Part shown: piece by piece, positions 15,469-24,214 of the stretch
Layout: each line of letters starts with the position of its first letter
Numbering within the stretch: the stretch's first letter is position 1
Origin: a virus
Length of the DNA stretch: 40,369 bases
Direction: 5' to 3' (one strand)
Virus record (IMG/VR): IMGVR_UViG_3300035698_001287
Span: 1-40,369 of that record
Translations under genes and position numbers: made by a program
The notes under the pieces: model-generated
Told to the model about the DNA's origin: nothing
The model's input: only the letters and a program-made list of their open reading frames with translations
Databases searched by the model: none

Positions 15469-16557
15469 TTAGATTCCCGTTAGCGACGTAGCGATATGGT
15501 CAGCGTATCGGTCAATGTCCGATTTCTGTTCGCCAAGTACTTCCTTGATAGCATCGGGGTCTTCGGTTGCTTCACTCAGAAGACCACCCTTAGCCGATGG
15601 TTTATCAGCAACGGTCTTGCCCTTGACAACGGATTCAGCAATCACAGAGGCTTTTTCTGTGAATTCTTCTTCGTCATCAATGTCATAGTCTTCAGTAAGT
15701 GATGCGAGTTTATCACGCTGCGTATCAGTCATTTCAGCACCGAGTTTTTCAAGCAACTCAGCCCGACGATAGCCAGCGATTGTCTTCTGCAATTCGATTA
15801 CAGATTCAGTCTTTTCATTGAGCTTAGTTTCAAGCCCCTTGTTGTCAGAAGCTAGTTCTTCAACAATATCAACAGCCTGTTCAGGCACATCGATGTAGTG
15901 AGCTTCAAACACGTTCTTCAGTTCCTTGATGAAGGATTCGGTCATTTCTGAACGGATACCTTGGTCGATAGCCAGTTCATTTTCCTTGATGAATTCCTTC
16001 GCAAGATAGGTCATGTATGAATCAATCTGTTCAGAAAGCTCATCCATTTGAGTCTTTAGCTCAACCTTGTTTGCTTCGACAAGATCTGCCTGAATTTCTT
16101 CACGGAGAGTTGATGTGCGGTCGGCAATGGTAGCTTCAATAAGCGTAGTCGCCTTGGTAATAAAGTCTTCGGAAAGATCGTCGCCACCAAAGAGAGCCTT
16201 GATGTCAGCCGATTCTACCTTCTTAGATTCACCGGGAGTGGCTTCTTTAGTCGAACCCTGTGTAGGTTTCTTCTTCTTTTCGCCATCGGTGTCTTTTGTT
16301 TCGTTTGCGTTGTCATCCTTGTTAGATGCCTTGTCGCCGGGGCTCTTTACTTCACCACCATGATTTTCATCCTTGGTAGGTGTCGGACCACCAGCATCAG
16401 ACTTGCCAACCTCAACAGGATCGACTACCTTAGTACCGATGTTGCCGGGCTCATCTCTCGTTCCCTGCCCGACGCTATTTACTTCATCAAGAGCAGCATT
16501 GCCCAAGACTTCTTGGATTGCGTCTTGTAGGTTGTCGCTTGTGTTCTTATCAGACAT
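15469..16557 (-). CDS. 22: gp22-like prohead core scaffold protein
   Basis: Internal scaffold for capsid assembly, later degraded by gp21. The 362 residues are highly charged: a disordered N-half rich in Lys, Asp, Gly and Thr (about 45-115), then an alpha-helical, coiled-coil-like C-half. The C-half includes a conserved IQADLVEANKVELKTQMDEL-like helix and a VEYADHIATSLTGI-like end (YADHIATSL seen). The order gp21-gp22-gp23 fixes identity. I start at ATG 16557 (MSDKNTS) after GGAG; the TTG at 16572 lies in the Shine-Dalgarno. Confidence 0.92.
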   Translation of the reverse strand: MSDKNTSDNLQDAIQEVLGNAALDEVNSVGQGTRDEPGNIGTKVVDPVEVGKSDAGGPTPTKDENHGGEVKSPGDKASNKDDNANETKDTDGEKKKKPTQGSTKEATPGESKKVESADIKALFGGDDLSEDFITKATTLIEATIADRTSTLREEIQADLVEANKVELKTQMDELSEQIDSYMTYLAKEFIKENELAIDQGIRSEMTESFIKELKNVFEAHYIDVPEQAVDIVEELASDNKGLETKLNEKTESVIELQKTIAGYRRAELLEKLGAEMTDTQRDKLASLTEDYDIDDEEEFTEKASVIAESVVKGKTVADKPSAKGGLLSEATEDPDAIKEVLGEQKSDIDRYADHIATSLTGI

Positions 16558-16594
16558 ATCTTGTGTCTCCAAAATTAATTTTGTATTTCAGTGT

Positions 16595-16602
16595 TATTTA
16601 TA
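16595..16602 (-). promoter_or_regulatory. T4-type late promoter TATAAATA of gp22
   Basis: Exact TATAAATA (16602-16595) in the gap between gp21 and gp22, 38 bases before the gp22 ATG. Confidence 0.85.
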
Positions 16603-16614
16603 ACTGATTGGGTT

Positions 16615-17271
16615 TTAGTGTCTTGAGAGCAGAAACAGGAGCTTTGCGAACCCTTCTAGTTTGATTCGCTCTGCGTCCTTAGTGCCCTTATTATCCAGTG
16701 CCTTTTTGACGTTTTTGGCATGGACTTCTACGAGTTGATTGTTCTCCCAAATCCATTCCTTTCCTTCATAAATGCCTTCTACGAAAGCATCCGGAGCCGA
16801 TGGGTCTGCCACAATATCAGCGGCAGTTACGAGATAAAAATCCTCGTTTACTATATTTACACCATTTGATTCTGTAAGCGAGCCCAATCCACGGCTGGAA
16901 ACACCGAGTTGAACACCAGATTCTACTAGACCCGTCGCGATTTTACCGCATGGGGTATTGACGATCTTGGCTTTCCCACGCCAGTTATTGTCTTCTCTTG
17001 TGAGAGAGATAATATTATGGGAAACCCTATCAAGACTAATCGATGGGCTGTCGGGGTGGTTTAGTTCGCCCACTGCCCGAGACTTATTTACCGATTCTTT
17101 GATGTACCGATTGACTTCGCGTTCCATGATCTTAGATGGATACACGCGGTTGTTTCGGTTCTTGAGTTCTGACTGAAGGAACACGCCTTCGATAAACAGG
17201 CTCTTGGTCCCGTCTTTTTCTTCTGTCAACACCTGAACGGCATCGAATTCTTCTTCTGTGAATAGCTTCAT
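16615..17271 (-). CDS. 21: gp21-like prohead maturation protease
   Basis: Serine protease inside the prohead that cuts scaffold and capsid proteins before DNA packaging. The 218 residues (T4 gp21 212) show the family motifs GELNHP (catalytic His 72), VSHNI (His 85), GVSSRG (Ser 125/126) and DIVADPSAPDAFVE. The start ATG 17271 is three bases after the stop of the upstream 447-residue gene. Identification is firm. Confidence 0.95.
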   Translation of the reverse strand: MKLFTEEEFDAVQVLTEEKDGTKSLFIEGVFLQSELKNRNNRVYPSKIMEREVNRYIKESVNKSRAVGELNHPDSPSISLDRVSHNIISLTREDNNWRGKAKIVNTPCGKIATGLVESGVQLGVSSRGLGSLTESNGVNIVNEDFYLVTAADIVADPSAPDAFVEGIYEGKEWIWENNQLVEVHAKNVKKALDNKGTKDAERIKLEGFAKLLFLLSRH

Positions 17272-17274
17272 GGC

Positions 17275-18618
17275 TTAGTGTTCCTTTATGATACTCTTGA
17301 CAATACTCTTGACATCGATATGACAAGTGTTGTTTTCTGTCAGAGCAAGTTGATCGTCAGTCTTTGCTTCTTCTGTCGCTAGAGCCATAGCCTTATGGAT
17401 ATCATCCGGTGTCTTGGCATTGGATATAGCGTCTTTCGCTTTCTTGTACGCAGCAGCGGGGAGATGTAGTTGTTTATTCATGTCTTCAAGATTATTGAAC
17501 GCATCTTTCTTGTCTTTGTCCAGAATCTTTCGTTCGGAAAGGATAGACTTGATTTTACTCAGTTCTTCCATCCGAATAGAAGACACATACTCTTGTGCAT
17601 CTGCTTGTGTTTTACCCTTGCCTACAAAATACTCAATGAGATTTGTCTTCAAGGAATTTGTTTCTTGATCTTCGTCCAACTTCTTGATGAAGGTTCCGAA
17701 TCTCTTGACAAATACGGGGGATACAACGGACAATTCTTTTTGGGAGAACGGAAGGGTTCTCTTTATAGTCTCCGTCACTTCTATAATCTGTTCTTCGCCG
17801 ATAGTCTTTTCGGCAGCGGGTGTGTATCGTGGGTTTCTGATGCCCTGTTTGGTCAGCCACGCCTGTAGCTGACTCCCGATCTTACTCCACGCGACCTGTT
17901 CGTTTTTCCCTAGAGTCCCTGTTGTTGTGGTAGCGATATAATAATCCGACACCTTATCAATCATAATATCGACCGCCATGATTCTATTCTGTTTCTTCAG
18001 GTTCCCCCACTTCGTAGCGACCTGTACTACTTCGGGAAGATATTCGATTTCTTCTTTGACCTGTTTCAAAATGGTCAATGTTTTTTGGTCGATTTTATAC
18101 TTATAGGGAAACTTACTTCGTATTGGCTTGATTAGTTGCCCTTCATTACCAACGATTTTGGCTTTGGAAATAGGACCACCCTTACCAGATGAACCATTTC
18201 CAATATAAAATGTTTGTGATTTTTCAGTAGCACCTGATTCGGACGCCCAAACAAATCCAATTTTCATTGTTTCTTCATGGACACGATTCTTGCTTCCCTG
18301 TTGATGAGCCATAAAATCATCGTCATCGAGATACATGTCTGTCCGTGGGTTGTAGTACTTACCAGCCTTGACATCGTAGTAAAGAACAATACCAGATCGG
18401 AAACGGAACGGACCTTCAAGACCTTTTCGTTCCGGATACTTTTCTTTATCCAATGCAGGGAGTGTAACCGAATTGCCCTTCTTAGCCTTATCCCAATGGG
18501 CTTTACGTTCAGCCTTGCTCATCTGTCGAGCTTCGCATAGCTGTAGAAGAAACTCATCTGTAAAGATGTCTTCGGGCAAAGTATATAATTCTTGGGACAT
18601 GTCTGTGAAGGATTTCAT
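17275..18618 (-). CDS. Large protein in the gp68 (prohead core) position, unknown
   Basis: In T4 the small core protein gp68 (141 residues) lies between gp67 and gp21. Here the slot holds a 447-residue, Lys/Glu-rich protein. Its N-part (about 45-95) has a pattern GPFRFRSGIVLYYDVKAGK then YYNPRTDMYLDDDDF, and the C-third is mostly helical and rich in Lys. A short middle region is rich in Gly and Ser. No catalytic motif is recognised. Position between gp67 and gp21, five bases after the gp67-like stop, suggests a head-core or internal head protein; this rests on context only. Confidence 0.65.
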   Translation of the reverse strand: MKSFTDMSQELYTLPEDIFTDEFLLQLCEARQMSKAERKAHWDKAKKGNSVTLPALDKEKYPERKGLEGPFRFRSGIVLYYDVKAGKYYNPRTDMYLDDDDFMAHQQGSKNRVHEETMKIGFVWASESGATEKSQTFYIGNGSSGKGGPISKAKIVGNEGQLIKPIRSKFPYKYKIDQKTLTILKQVKEEIEYLPEVVQVATKWGNLKKQNRIMAVDIMIDKVSDYYIATTTTGTLGKNEQVAWSKIGSQLQAWLTKQGIRNPRYTPAAEKTIGEEQIIEVTETIKRTLPFSQKELSVVSPVFVKRFGTFIKKLDEDQETNSLKTNLIEYFVGKGKTQADAQEYVSSIRMEELSKIKSILSERKILDKDKKDAFNNLEDMNKQLHLPAAAYKKAKDAISNAKTPDDIHKAMALATEEAKTDDQLALTENNTCHIDVKSIVKSIIKEH

Positions 18619-18623
18619 ACGGT

Positions 18624-18830
18624 TTATTCCCCTGATTCTGCTTCTGGTGATTCATCTTTGGCAGGCGTGTTCATGTACTGCCCTGCTACTTCCGCACGAC
18701 GGACACCAATTTCATCACGCACACGGTTCTGAATATCAGCCGTGAATGCTCCCGCAAAATTTGTGGGATTTTCTGCCACTGCTGCTTGCATCATGCTTCT
18801 TACGTTGTCGTTTGTTTCGAGACTACTCAT
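18624..18830 (-). CDS. 67: gp67-like small prohead core protein
   Basis: The 68-residue acidic protein directly follows the portal gene, as gp67 does in T4. A helix with the pattern NDNVRSMMQAAV, FAGAFTADIQNRVRDEIGVR and an acidic tail (PEAESGE) resembles T4 gp67 (80 residues, acidic C-end). A GGAG Shine-Dalgarno precedes ATG 18830. Similarity is modest; the call depends partly on position. Confidence 0.6.
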   Translation of the reverse strand: MSSLETNDNVRSMMQAAVAENPTNFAGAFTADIQNRVRDEIGVRRAEVAGQYMNTPAKDESPEAESGE

Positions 18831-18864
18831 TTTATATTCTCCAAAATATATGTTATGTTACTTA

Positions 18865-18872
18865 TATTTATA
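18865..18872 (-). promoter_or_regulatory. T4-type late promoter TATAAATA of the gp67-gp21 unit
   Basis: Exact TATAAATA (18872-18865) between the portal gene and the gp67-like gene, 35 bases before the ATG at 18830. Confidence 0.85.
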
Positions 18873-18885
18873 AGTTTAGAAAGGC

Positions 18886-20676
18886 TTACTTTGCCTTCTT
18901 TTCTGTTTTCGTCGGACCCGTGCCCTTTGTGACTGGTTTAGTCACCTTGGGTTTCTTTCCATCGTCCCCGCCGCCCTGTTGTATATTGATGTTCACACCG
19001 CCACCGTGAGGATTCTGTGCGGGCATAACTACATCACCCTTGGCATCTCCACCACCCTCACCGTCTGAGGTTGAGTCGGAGCCGGAGTCGGCGTCCCCGG
19101 TAAGCTCATCAATCTCATCACGGATAGGCTGAATCTTCTTCGTAAGCTCTAGTTCTTCCTTGGCTTCATCGAAGTGTTGTTTCTTCATCTGTTCAACTTC
19201 CTTGTCGGAGAAGTGAAGCACGTTGCGATAGACAAATTCTTCTGTGAAGTACTTGCCGATGTATTCGCTCATGTCGTTTAGAGTCGCGACCCGTTCACGC
19301 AAGATTTCTGCATCCTTCAGTTCTTCGAAGAATGTATCCTTGGCAAAGATGTACCGGATGTTGTGTTCGAATTCGTCGGTCCATTCATCCTTGGTGATGA
19401 TCTTCTTCAGCACCAGTTGACGCTTGAGGATTTCATCGAACAGGATAGAAAATCTTGTTCTTAGCTTGAAGATAAACTTACCAAACTTTACTTCGTCCCG
19501 AGTGATTTCAGATGCTCTGCCGATATTGAATCCGCTTCCATTTGATTCGATACGAGACACAGGAACGTTCAGAGACTTGTACATCTTCCGCAAGAAGTAT
19601 TCAACATCATCAAGCTGACCGAGATTTTCTCCACCAGCGAGCGTTGTGATTTCTGTACCTTTTCCGTCGCCCCGCCGTGGCATCCAGAAGTCTTCAAGCA
19701 TGTGCATATGCTTCTTATCATCCTGCATCATACCGGTGTCGGCGTTGTAGGTTAGCCGGTTACGATACTTGTTCATTAGCTGTTGAACGTAGTTTTCTGC
19801 TTGCTGTGTAGGCATATTACCAACATCAACATAAAACACCCGACGTTCAGGAGCCCGAGCGATACGGTAAATGACAATAGAGTTTTCAATCATCCGTAGC
19901 TGATTGATAGGACGGATGGCTTTGTGTAGATATGAAACGATAGAACGTCTGGTACGATCAATCATGCCCGAGTTACAATGACAGATGGCTTCGGGAGCAA
20001 TCCGCGTGAGTGTATTTGTGGTGGGGCTTCCGACCGAGTTCATCTTTGTTCCAGCAGACTTTTCGCTGAACACATAGTATTCTTTGACAGACTTTACATA
20101 TTCCGCACCGGACGCATCGATGTCTTTCTTTACTTCTTTGACCTTCTTGATCTTGACCGCATCGATATATCGTAGCTCCGTAATCCCTTTCTTTGTGTCT
20201 TTGGGATTAACAATCGCATGATAATAGAGTCTTCCATCAACATACCATTGACGAAATAGGTCTTGACCTTCCCTCTCAAAATTGAGCATCCGAAGAATGC
20301 CATCAAATTCTTCCGTGATCTTTTCTTTAACACCGTCGCTTACCTTGATATCTTCCATGTTCAGTGAAACAGGCTGTGCATCACCATCGGTAATAACAGC
20401 CTCATTCACTATGTCTTGGATTGCTTCATCGGGCTCGCTCTGCATCGCCAAGTCCCGATACTTATAGATTAGATCGGCGTCTGATTGAAACGCCCCATGC
20501 ATGTCAACGAATGACGCATTGAAGCCGCCACCCGCCATCATGTTTTCGTGATGTGTTACATCTATAGACCCGTCGTTTTCTTTAGGGGCGACAACCGATT
20601 TGTTATATTTTTCGGGTGTTTTCTCTACTACGGGCTTCAAGCGTGGAGTTATAAATCGAAGCGGATTGAAGTTCAT
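18886..20676 (-). CDS. 20: gp20-like portal protein
   Basis: Dodecameric portal through which DNA is packaged and to which the neck attaches. The 596 residues contain the T4-family segments YRDLAMQSEPDEAIQDIVNE (about 69-88), RRSIVSYLHKAIRPINQLRM, APERRVFYVDVGNMPTQQAE and the MEDFW/GDGKGTEI part. The last 75 residues are an added Gly/Asp/Ser-rich stretch followed by a Lys-rich tail; T4 gp20 is 524 residues. A GAAGGA Shine-Dalgarno precedes ATG 20676. Confidence 0.96.
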   Translation of the reverse strand: MNFNPLRFITPRLKPVVEKTPEKYNKSVVAPKENDGSIDVTHHENMMAGGGFNASFVDMHGAFQSDADLIYKYRDLAMQSEPDEAIQDIVNEAVITDGDAQPVSLNMEDIKVSDGVKEKITEEFDGILRMLNFEREGQDLFRQWYVDGRLYYHAIVNPKDTKKGITELRYIDAVKIKKVKEVKKDIDASGAEYVKSVKEYYVFSEKSAGTKMNSVGSPTTNTLTRIAPEAICHCNSGMIDRTRRSIVSYLHKAIRPINQLRMIENSIVIYRIARAPERRVFYVDVGNMPTQQAENYVQQLMNKYRNRLTYNADTGMMQDDKKHMHMLEDFWMPRRGDGKGTEITTLAGGENLGQLDDVEYFLRKMYKSLNVPVSRIESNGSGFNIGRASEITRDEVKFGKFIFKLRTRFSILFDEILKRQLVLKKIITKDEWTDEFEHNIRYIFAKDTFFEELKDAEILRERVATLNDMSEYIGKYFTEEFVYRNVLHFSDKEVEQMKKQHFDEAKEELELTKKIQPIRDEIDELTGDADSGSDSTSDGEGGGDAKGDVVMPAQNPHGGGVNINIQQGGGDDGKKPKVTKPVTKGTGPTKTEKKAK

Positions 20677-20722
20677 GGATTTCCTTCGCCGTGTGCAAGA
20701 TCAAATAATGTAAAATACGATT

Positions 20723-21253
20723 TTATGTAGTCACGCCTGAGTGACGCCAGTACTGGTACTGCATCGTAACGGAGAATTCTTCGATCACATCAACGTCGTT
20801 GAAGCTCAACGGAATTTCTGCGACCATAGATGGGAACGCATCAACAATATCATAAGAGGCAATGACCTTGCCGTTACGACTTAGTTGTTCAACTTTCCAA
20901 TCTTGGAAGTAGTCAGTCACGTTTGCGGCTGACACGTTTCCTTCGAAAGAGTTGATCTTGTTCTGCCATGATTCGAACGCATTTCGTAGCTCAAAGTTTT
21001 CATCGTTGAAAATTGTGATTGTCCATGCATCAAATGTTCTGTCACCAGCGAGCTTCAGTTGCCGACCCCGATAAGGAACCGTAATTTCCCCTACTTGGGC
21101 AGGGGGAAGCGAAGCACCCTTGACAAGAAACGATGTTCGCTTGTTGTCTCCGACGCCTGATGTTCCCGTGGGAAAGTTTCCGTAAACACGGAATTGGTTA
21201 GGTCGAGCCCCGCCACCACTGAAAACAGCTTTGAATTCTTTGATTGTTGACAT
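20723..21253 (-). CDS. 19: gp19-like tail tube protein
   Basis: Inner tube of the contractile tail. The 176 residues (T4 gp19 163) carry ARPNQFRVYGNFP at the N-end, FLVKGASLPPAQVGEITVPY, RTFDAWTITIFNDENFELRN and the closing VDAFPSMVAEIPLSFNDVD with EFSVTMQYQYW. An AGGA Shine-Dalgarno precedes ATG 21253. It shares its fold pattern with the smaller tail gene at 8974-9492. Confidence 0.96.
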   Translation of the reverse strand: MSTIKEFKAVFSGGGARPNQFRVYGNFPTGTSGVGDNKRTSFLVKGASLPPAQVGEITVPYRGRQLKLAGDRTFDAWTITIFNDENFELRNAFESWQNKINSFEGNVSAANVTDYFQDWKVEQLSRNGKVIASYDIVDAFPSMVAEIPLSFNDVDVIEEFSVTMQYQYWRHSGVTT

Positions 21254-21291
21254 ATATTTATTCCTATGATTCTAAGGTGTTTTTCTCTTAT

Positions 21292-21298
21292 TATTTAG
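21292..21298 (-). promoter_or_regulatory. Likely late promoter variant CTAAATA of gp19
   Basis: CTAAATA in the gap between gp18 and gp19, 39 bases before the gp19 ATG. A spacing like that of the exact TATAAATA sites makes a late promoter plausible. Confidence 0.5.
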
Positions 21299-21305
21299 GG
21301 GGCGA

Positions 21306-23375
21306 TTATCCACCGATTTCATTGAAGTCAACGCCACTACGAGTAGCGATGAAGTTGAGCGTAACGAAGTTGATTGATCGGGCGGGCTTGATGTAGATGT
21401 CTGCAACAAACTCATTCCGGTCGATCACTTCTGGCGTGTTGTTGCTTTCGTCGCAAACAACCTTGTAATCGATGATCCCTCTACGACCCTGAACATCTCT
21501 CAAGTAAGGATCAACCATTGCTACAAACTGTGCCCGAGTGAATTCATCGTTGAATTCAAAGAGTGAGAATTTAGCAGCAGTAGAGATTGCCTTTTCAAGA
21601 ATAATGAACAAACGTCGAACATTGATTCTGTTGAAGGCAGATTCCTTAGCCAAAAGAGTCTTGTCGCCAAGAAGCAGAGTACCAAGCCCCGGTTGTGAAA
21701 CGATGGGGTTGATGCCTTGCTGATACAGATTGTCTCTGTATGCTTTCCGTGGGTTGAACGAAAGTTTTACAACGTTCTTGATCATACCACGATTGTATCC
21801 AGCGGGAGAGAACCAAGGGTCAGCAACATCATCTGTTCTGGCACAAAGACCAGCAAGGTCGGCACATGTGGGAACGTATCGGAACGTATCGTTGTACCGG
21901 TCGTACTGATACTTCTGTCCGGTGTCCATCACTGCGTATGAAGATGATCGGTTCAGACCATTAGTTGTGTAGCTCTTTGTCGATCCAGAGATTGATGTCT
22001 GTGTAACGTATTCACGGATGTTGGCGTCAGCCGCAGACTGTGAAGAAACACCGACAGTTGTTGAAGAAGGCGGCGAAAGAAGTGCGATACAATCCTTTCG
22101 TTTTTCCACAACATTATCGACAATATATCGTTGAACAATAGCCACCTGATCGTCATTAGTAACGCCCAAGTCTCCACCATCTCCGCATGGACCGGCGATG
22201 ATCAAGTTGACATCAACCGTGTCGGCGTCTGCCAGCAGAGTAAATCCACCACCAAGGGAAATCAACTCAGCCGCACCAACAACGCTTCCGTCTGATCCAC
22301 CAACAAGCGGAAGGCTTATGATAGATGCGGGAGTACCGAACGCCGTACCGGCAGCGGTGTCGCCCCAATTTGCCGCCGCATCAATAACCGCATTGATATA
22401 GACATATCGTGAGTTATCGTTCAGAACGGTGACATAGTAGTTCGCAACGCCTTCTTCTGTCTTCGCATCGGAAGCAGCAGAAAGGTTAGAATATGATTCA
22501 AGAACATTATCGGCAACACCGGTCCACTGACCACTATCATCTACAACAACAACATGCATGGCGTCGTTAGAGCCGCCCTTGTCATTAGTATATGCGGTCG
22601 TGTTTTGACCAGCACCGAAGTTACCACCGGGAGGTCCGTCGAACCGACCTGCGTATTCCCATTCTTTCAGGATACCCGTAGCAGTAGAGTCCCAATCCGT
22701 TACCAGACCAGCACCAGCCTTATCGATTCGTTCGAATGTGATCGCAGAATCGTCTACGACAGTAACTTTATATTTTTGTGTGTGGTGAAGCTGTCCAGAG
22801 TCAAGAACAAGCTGGAACACATCGTTTACCTGAATAGCGGTTGTTGAATCCATCTGAAGTGTAGACGCCGATGATCCGCTTTGCTGCATCGGTGAGCTAT
22901 CGTTCACAGCAGCCGAGTCGATGGTCTGTAGCTCTGATCGGTAGTTGGTCGATCCAGCACAGACAGCCAATCGGAGGCTGTTTCCCAACACACCGGGATA
23001 TCTGGCGATGACTTTCATGGTAGTCTTACTACCAAACCCACCGGAATCGTTCCAATCTGTTTCGTTCTTTATCAGAACATTTGTACCTGCGTCACAGGCA
23101 TTGACCCCTGAATCGTCGTTGATTACACGGACAACCTTCAGGTTATTGCTGTAGGACAGAAAGTTTGCGGCAGTGAAGAAGTATCGAGCAGTGACAGCGT
23201 TCGGTTCACCGAACAGGCGAACAAGCTCGTTTTCACTATCGACAGTTGTTACTTCGTCTACCGGTCCCCATCGAAATTGACCAGCGGTTCCTGCTCGCGT
23301 AGTAGCGATTGCGGGAATGATTTGGGTCAAGTCTTTTTCAACAACTTGTACACCGGGACTTACTTGGAATGGCAT
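21306..23375 (-). CDS. 18: gp18-like tail sheath protein
   Basis: Contractile sheath subunit. The 689 residues (T4 gp18 659) begin with the family start PFQVSPGVQVVEKDLTQIIP and the GTAGQFRWGPVDEVTTV block. They end with the conserved SRPARSINFVTLNFIATRSG-like stretch (here KPARSINFVTLNF). The C-domain segment GTLLLGDKTLL with NRINVRRLFIILEKAI is typical. The middle is Ser/Asp-rich. ATG 23375 follows GGAGAATACAT. Confidence 0.96.
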   Translation of the reverse strand: MPFQVSPGVQVVEKDLTQIIPAIATTRAGTAGQFRWGPVDEVTTVDSENELVRLFGEPNAVTARYFFTAANFLSYSNNLKVVRVINDDSGVNACDAGTNVLIKNETDWNDSGGFGSKTTMKVIARYPGVLGNSLRLAVCAGSTNYRSELQTIDSAAVNDSSPMQQSGSSASTLQMDSTTAIQVNDVFQLVLDSGQLHHTQKYKVTVVDDSAITFERIDKAGAGLVTDWDSTATGILKEWEYAGRFDGPPGGNFGAGQNTTAYTNDKGGSNDAMHVVVVDDSGQWTGVADNVLESYSNLSAASDAKTEEGVANYYVTVLNDNSRYVYINAVIDAAANWGDTAAGTAFGTPASIISLPLVGGSDGSVVGAAELISLGGGFTLLADADTVDVNLIIAGPCGDGGDLGVTNDDQVAIVQRYIVDNVVEKRKDCIALLSPPSSTTVGVSSQSAADANIREYVTQTSISGSTKSYTTNGLNRSSSYAVMDTGQKYQYDRYNDTFRYVPTCADLAGLCARTDDVADPWFSPAGYNRGMIKNVVKLSFNPRKAYRDNLYQQGINPIVSQPGLGTLLLGDKTLLAKESAFNRINVRRLFIILEKAISTAAKFSLFEFNDEFTRAQFVAMVDPYLRDVQGRRGIIDYKVVCDESNNTPEVIDRNEFVADIYIKPARSINFVTLNFIATRSGVDFNEIGG

Positions 23376-23440
23376 ATGTATTCTCCATCAATGTTTAGAA
23401 TGTCTTTTTGTCTATGTAAAATAGAGTGTCTTCTATGGAT

Positions 23441-23448
23441 TATTTATG
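23441..23448 (-). promoter_or_regulatory. Likely late promoter variant CATAAATA of gp18
   Basis: CATAAATA (23448-23441), one base from the T4 consensus, at the end of the glycosyltransferase gene and 66 bases before the gp18 ATG. Confidence 0.5.
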
Positions 23449-24214
23449 AAATCTGTTGTTTTACGCCCCACGCCCCTAAAAGCTGCCCTGTGGGTTTGTA
23501 GTTCGAATATTTCGGGTTCGCGTTTAGTTTTTCTTTGTCCATTCCTAGCCGCTTGAATTCAGCGAAATCATCTTTCAGTGTGGTCTGTCTAACAACACCT
23601 TTAGCCTTCCCGGCAAAATGAACCATTGGGGAGTGTGTGGCATAGGCTAAGGTATATCCCATGTCATACATTTTCTCAAACATATAGTCATCCCCGCAGA
23701 AAGTTTTGATCCCTTTAGGAATAACCGTCATGGCTTCTCTGCGGAATGTCGGAGCCCACCCCTCGCGGTATTTGTATGATTCGACAATATCATAGGTCGG
23801 CTTGACCCCGATTGTTCGCCAGTTGGGATGATTGGTTGGATGGCATACACAGCCAACCGTATCATCTTTATCAAATATTTGCTCCGCATGGGCAACAAAG
23901 TTTCGCGGCAACCGCACATCGTTATTCAAGAGGCACACAAACTCCGTATCGACCTTCCGAAAGAACCACGACCATATCTTGTTGATCGCGTAGTTTTGTT
24001 CATTGTAAATGATATTTTTGATCCGGGGATATTTAGCCTGAAGCCCCGAAAACTTCCGTCTTGCATGCTTATCATCTAATGGTCTTGGTCCCTGATCTAT
24101 AATGGTGATGTCACAATCGGCTGAATGCCCCTTGTGTAAATCAGCCACACAGTCTCGCGTGTAGTCAAAGTTATGACAATTGATTATTAGGGCTGATGTT
24201 CGGTTTATGACCAT
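23444..24214 (-). CDS. GT2-type glycosyltransferase between gp17 and gp18
   Basis: The 256 residues have the GT-A family 2 layout. There is a first strand SALIINCHNFDYTRDCV, then DITIIDQG, later TEFVCLLNNDVRLPRNF with the NND metal-binding site, and GDDYMFEKMYDMGYTLAYA as the acceptor-side acid region. I use ATG 24214, which overlaps the gp17 stop by 10 bases; the longer frame from 24244 would overlap gp17 more. T4 has no gene here. The target (virion protein, host glycan or DNA base) is not visible. Confidence 0.75.
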   Translation of the reverse strand: MVINRTSALIINCHNFDYTRDCVADLHKGHSADCDITIIDQGPRPLDDKHARRKFSGLQAKYPRIKNIIYNEQNYAINKIWSWFFRKVDTEFVCLLNNDVRLPRNFVAHAEQIFDKDDTVGCVCHPTNHPNWRTIGVKPTYDIVESYKYREGWAPTFRREAMTVIPKGIKTFCGDDYMFEKMYDMGYTLAYATHSPMVHFAGKAKGVVRQTTLKDDFAEFKRLGMDKEKLNANPKYSNYKPTGQLLGAWGVKQQIS

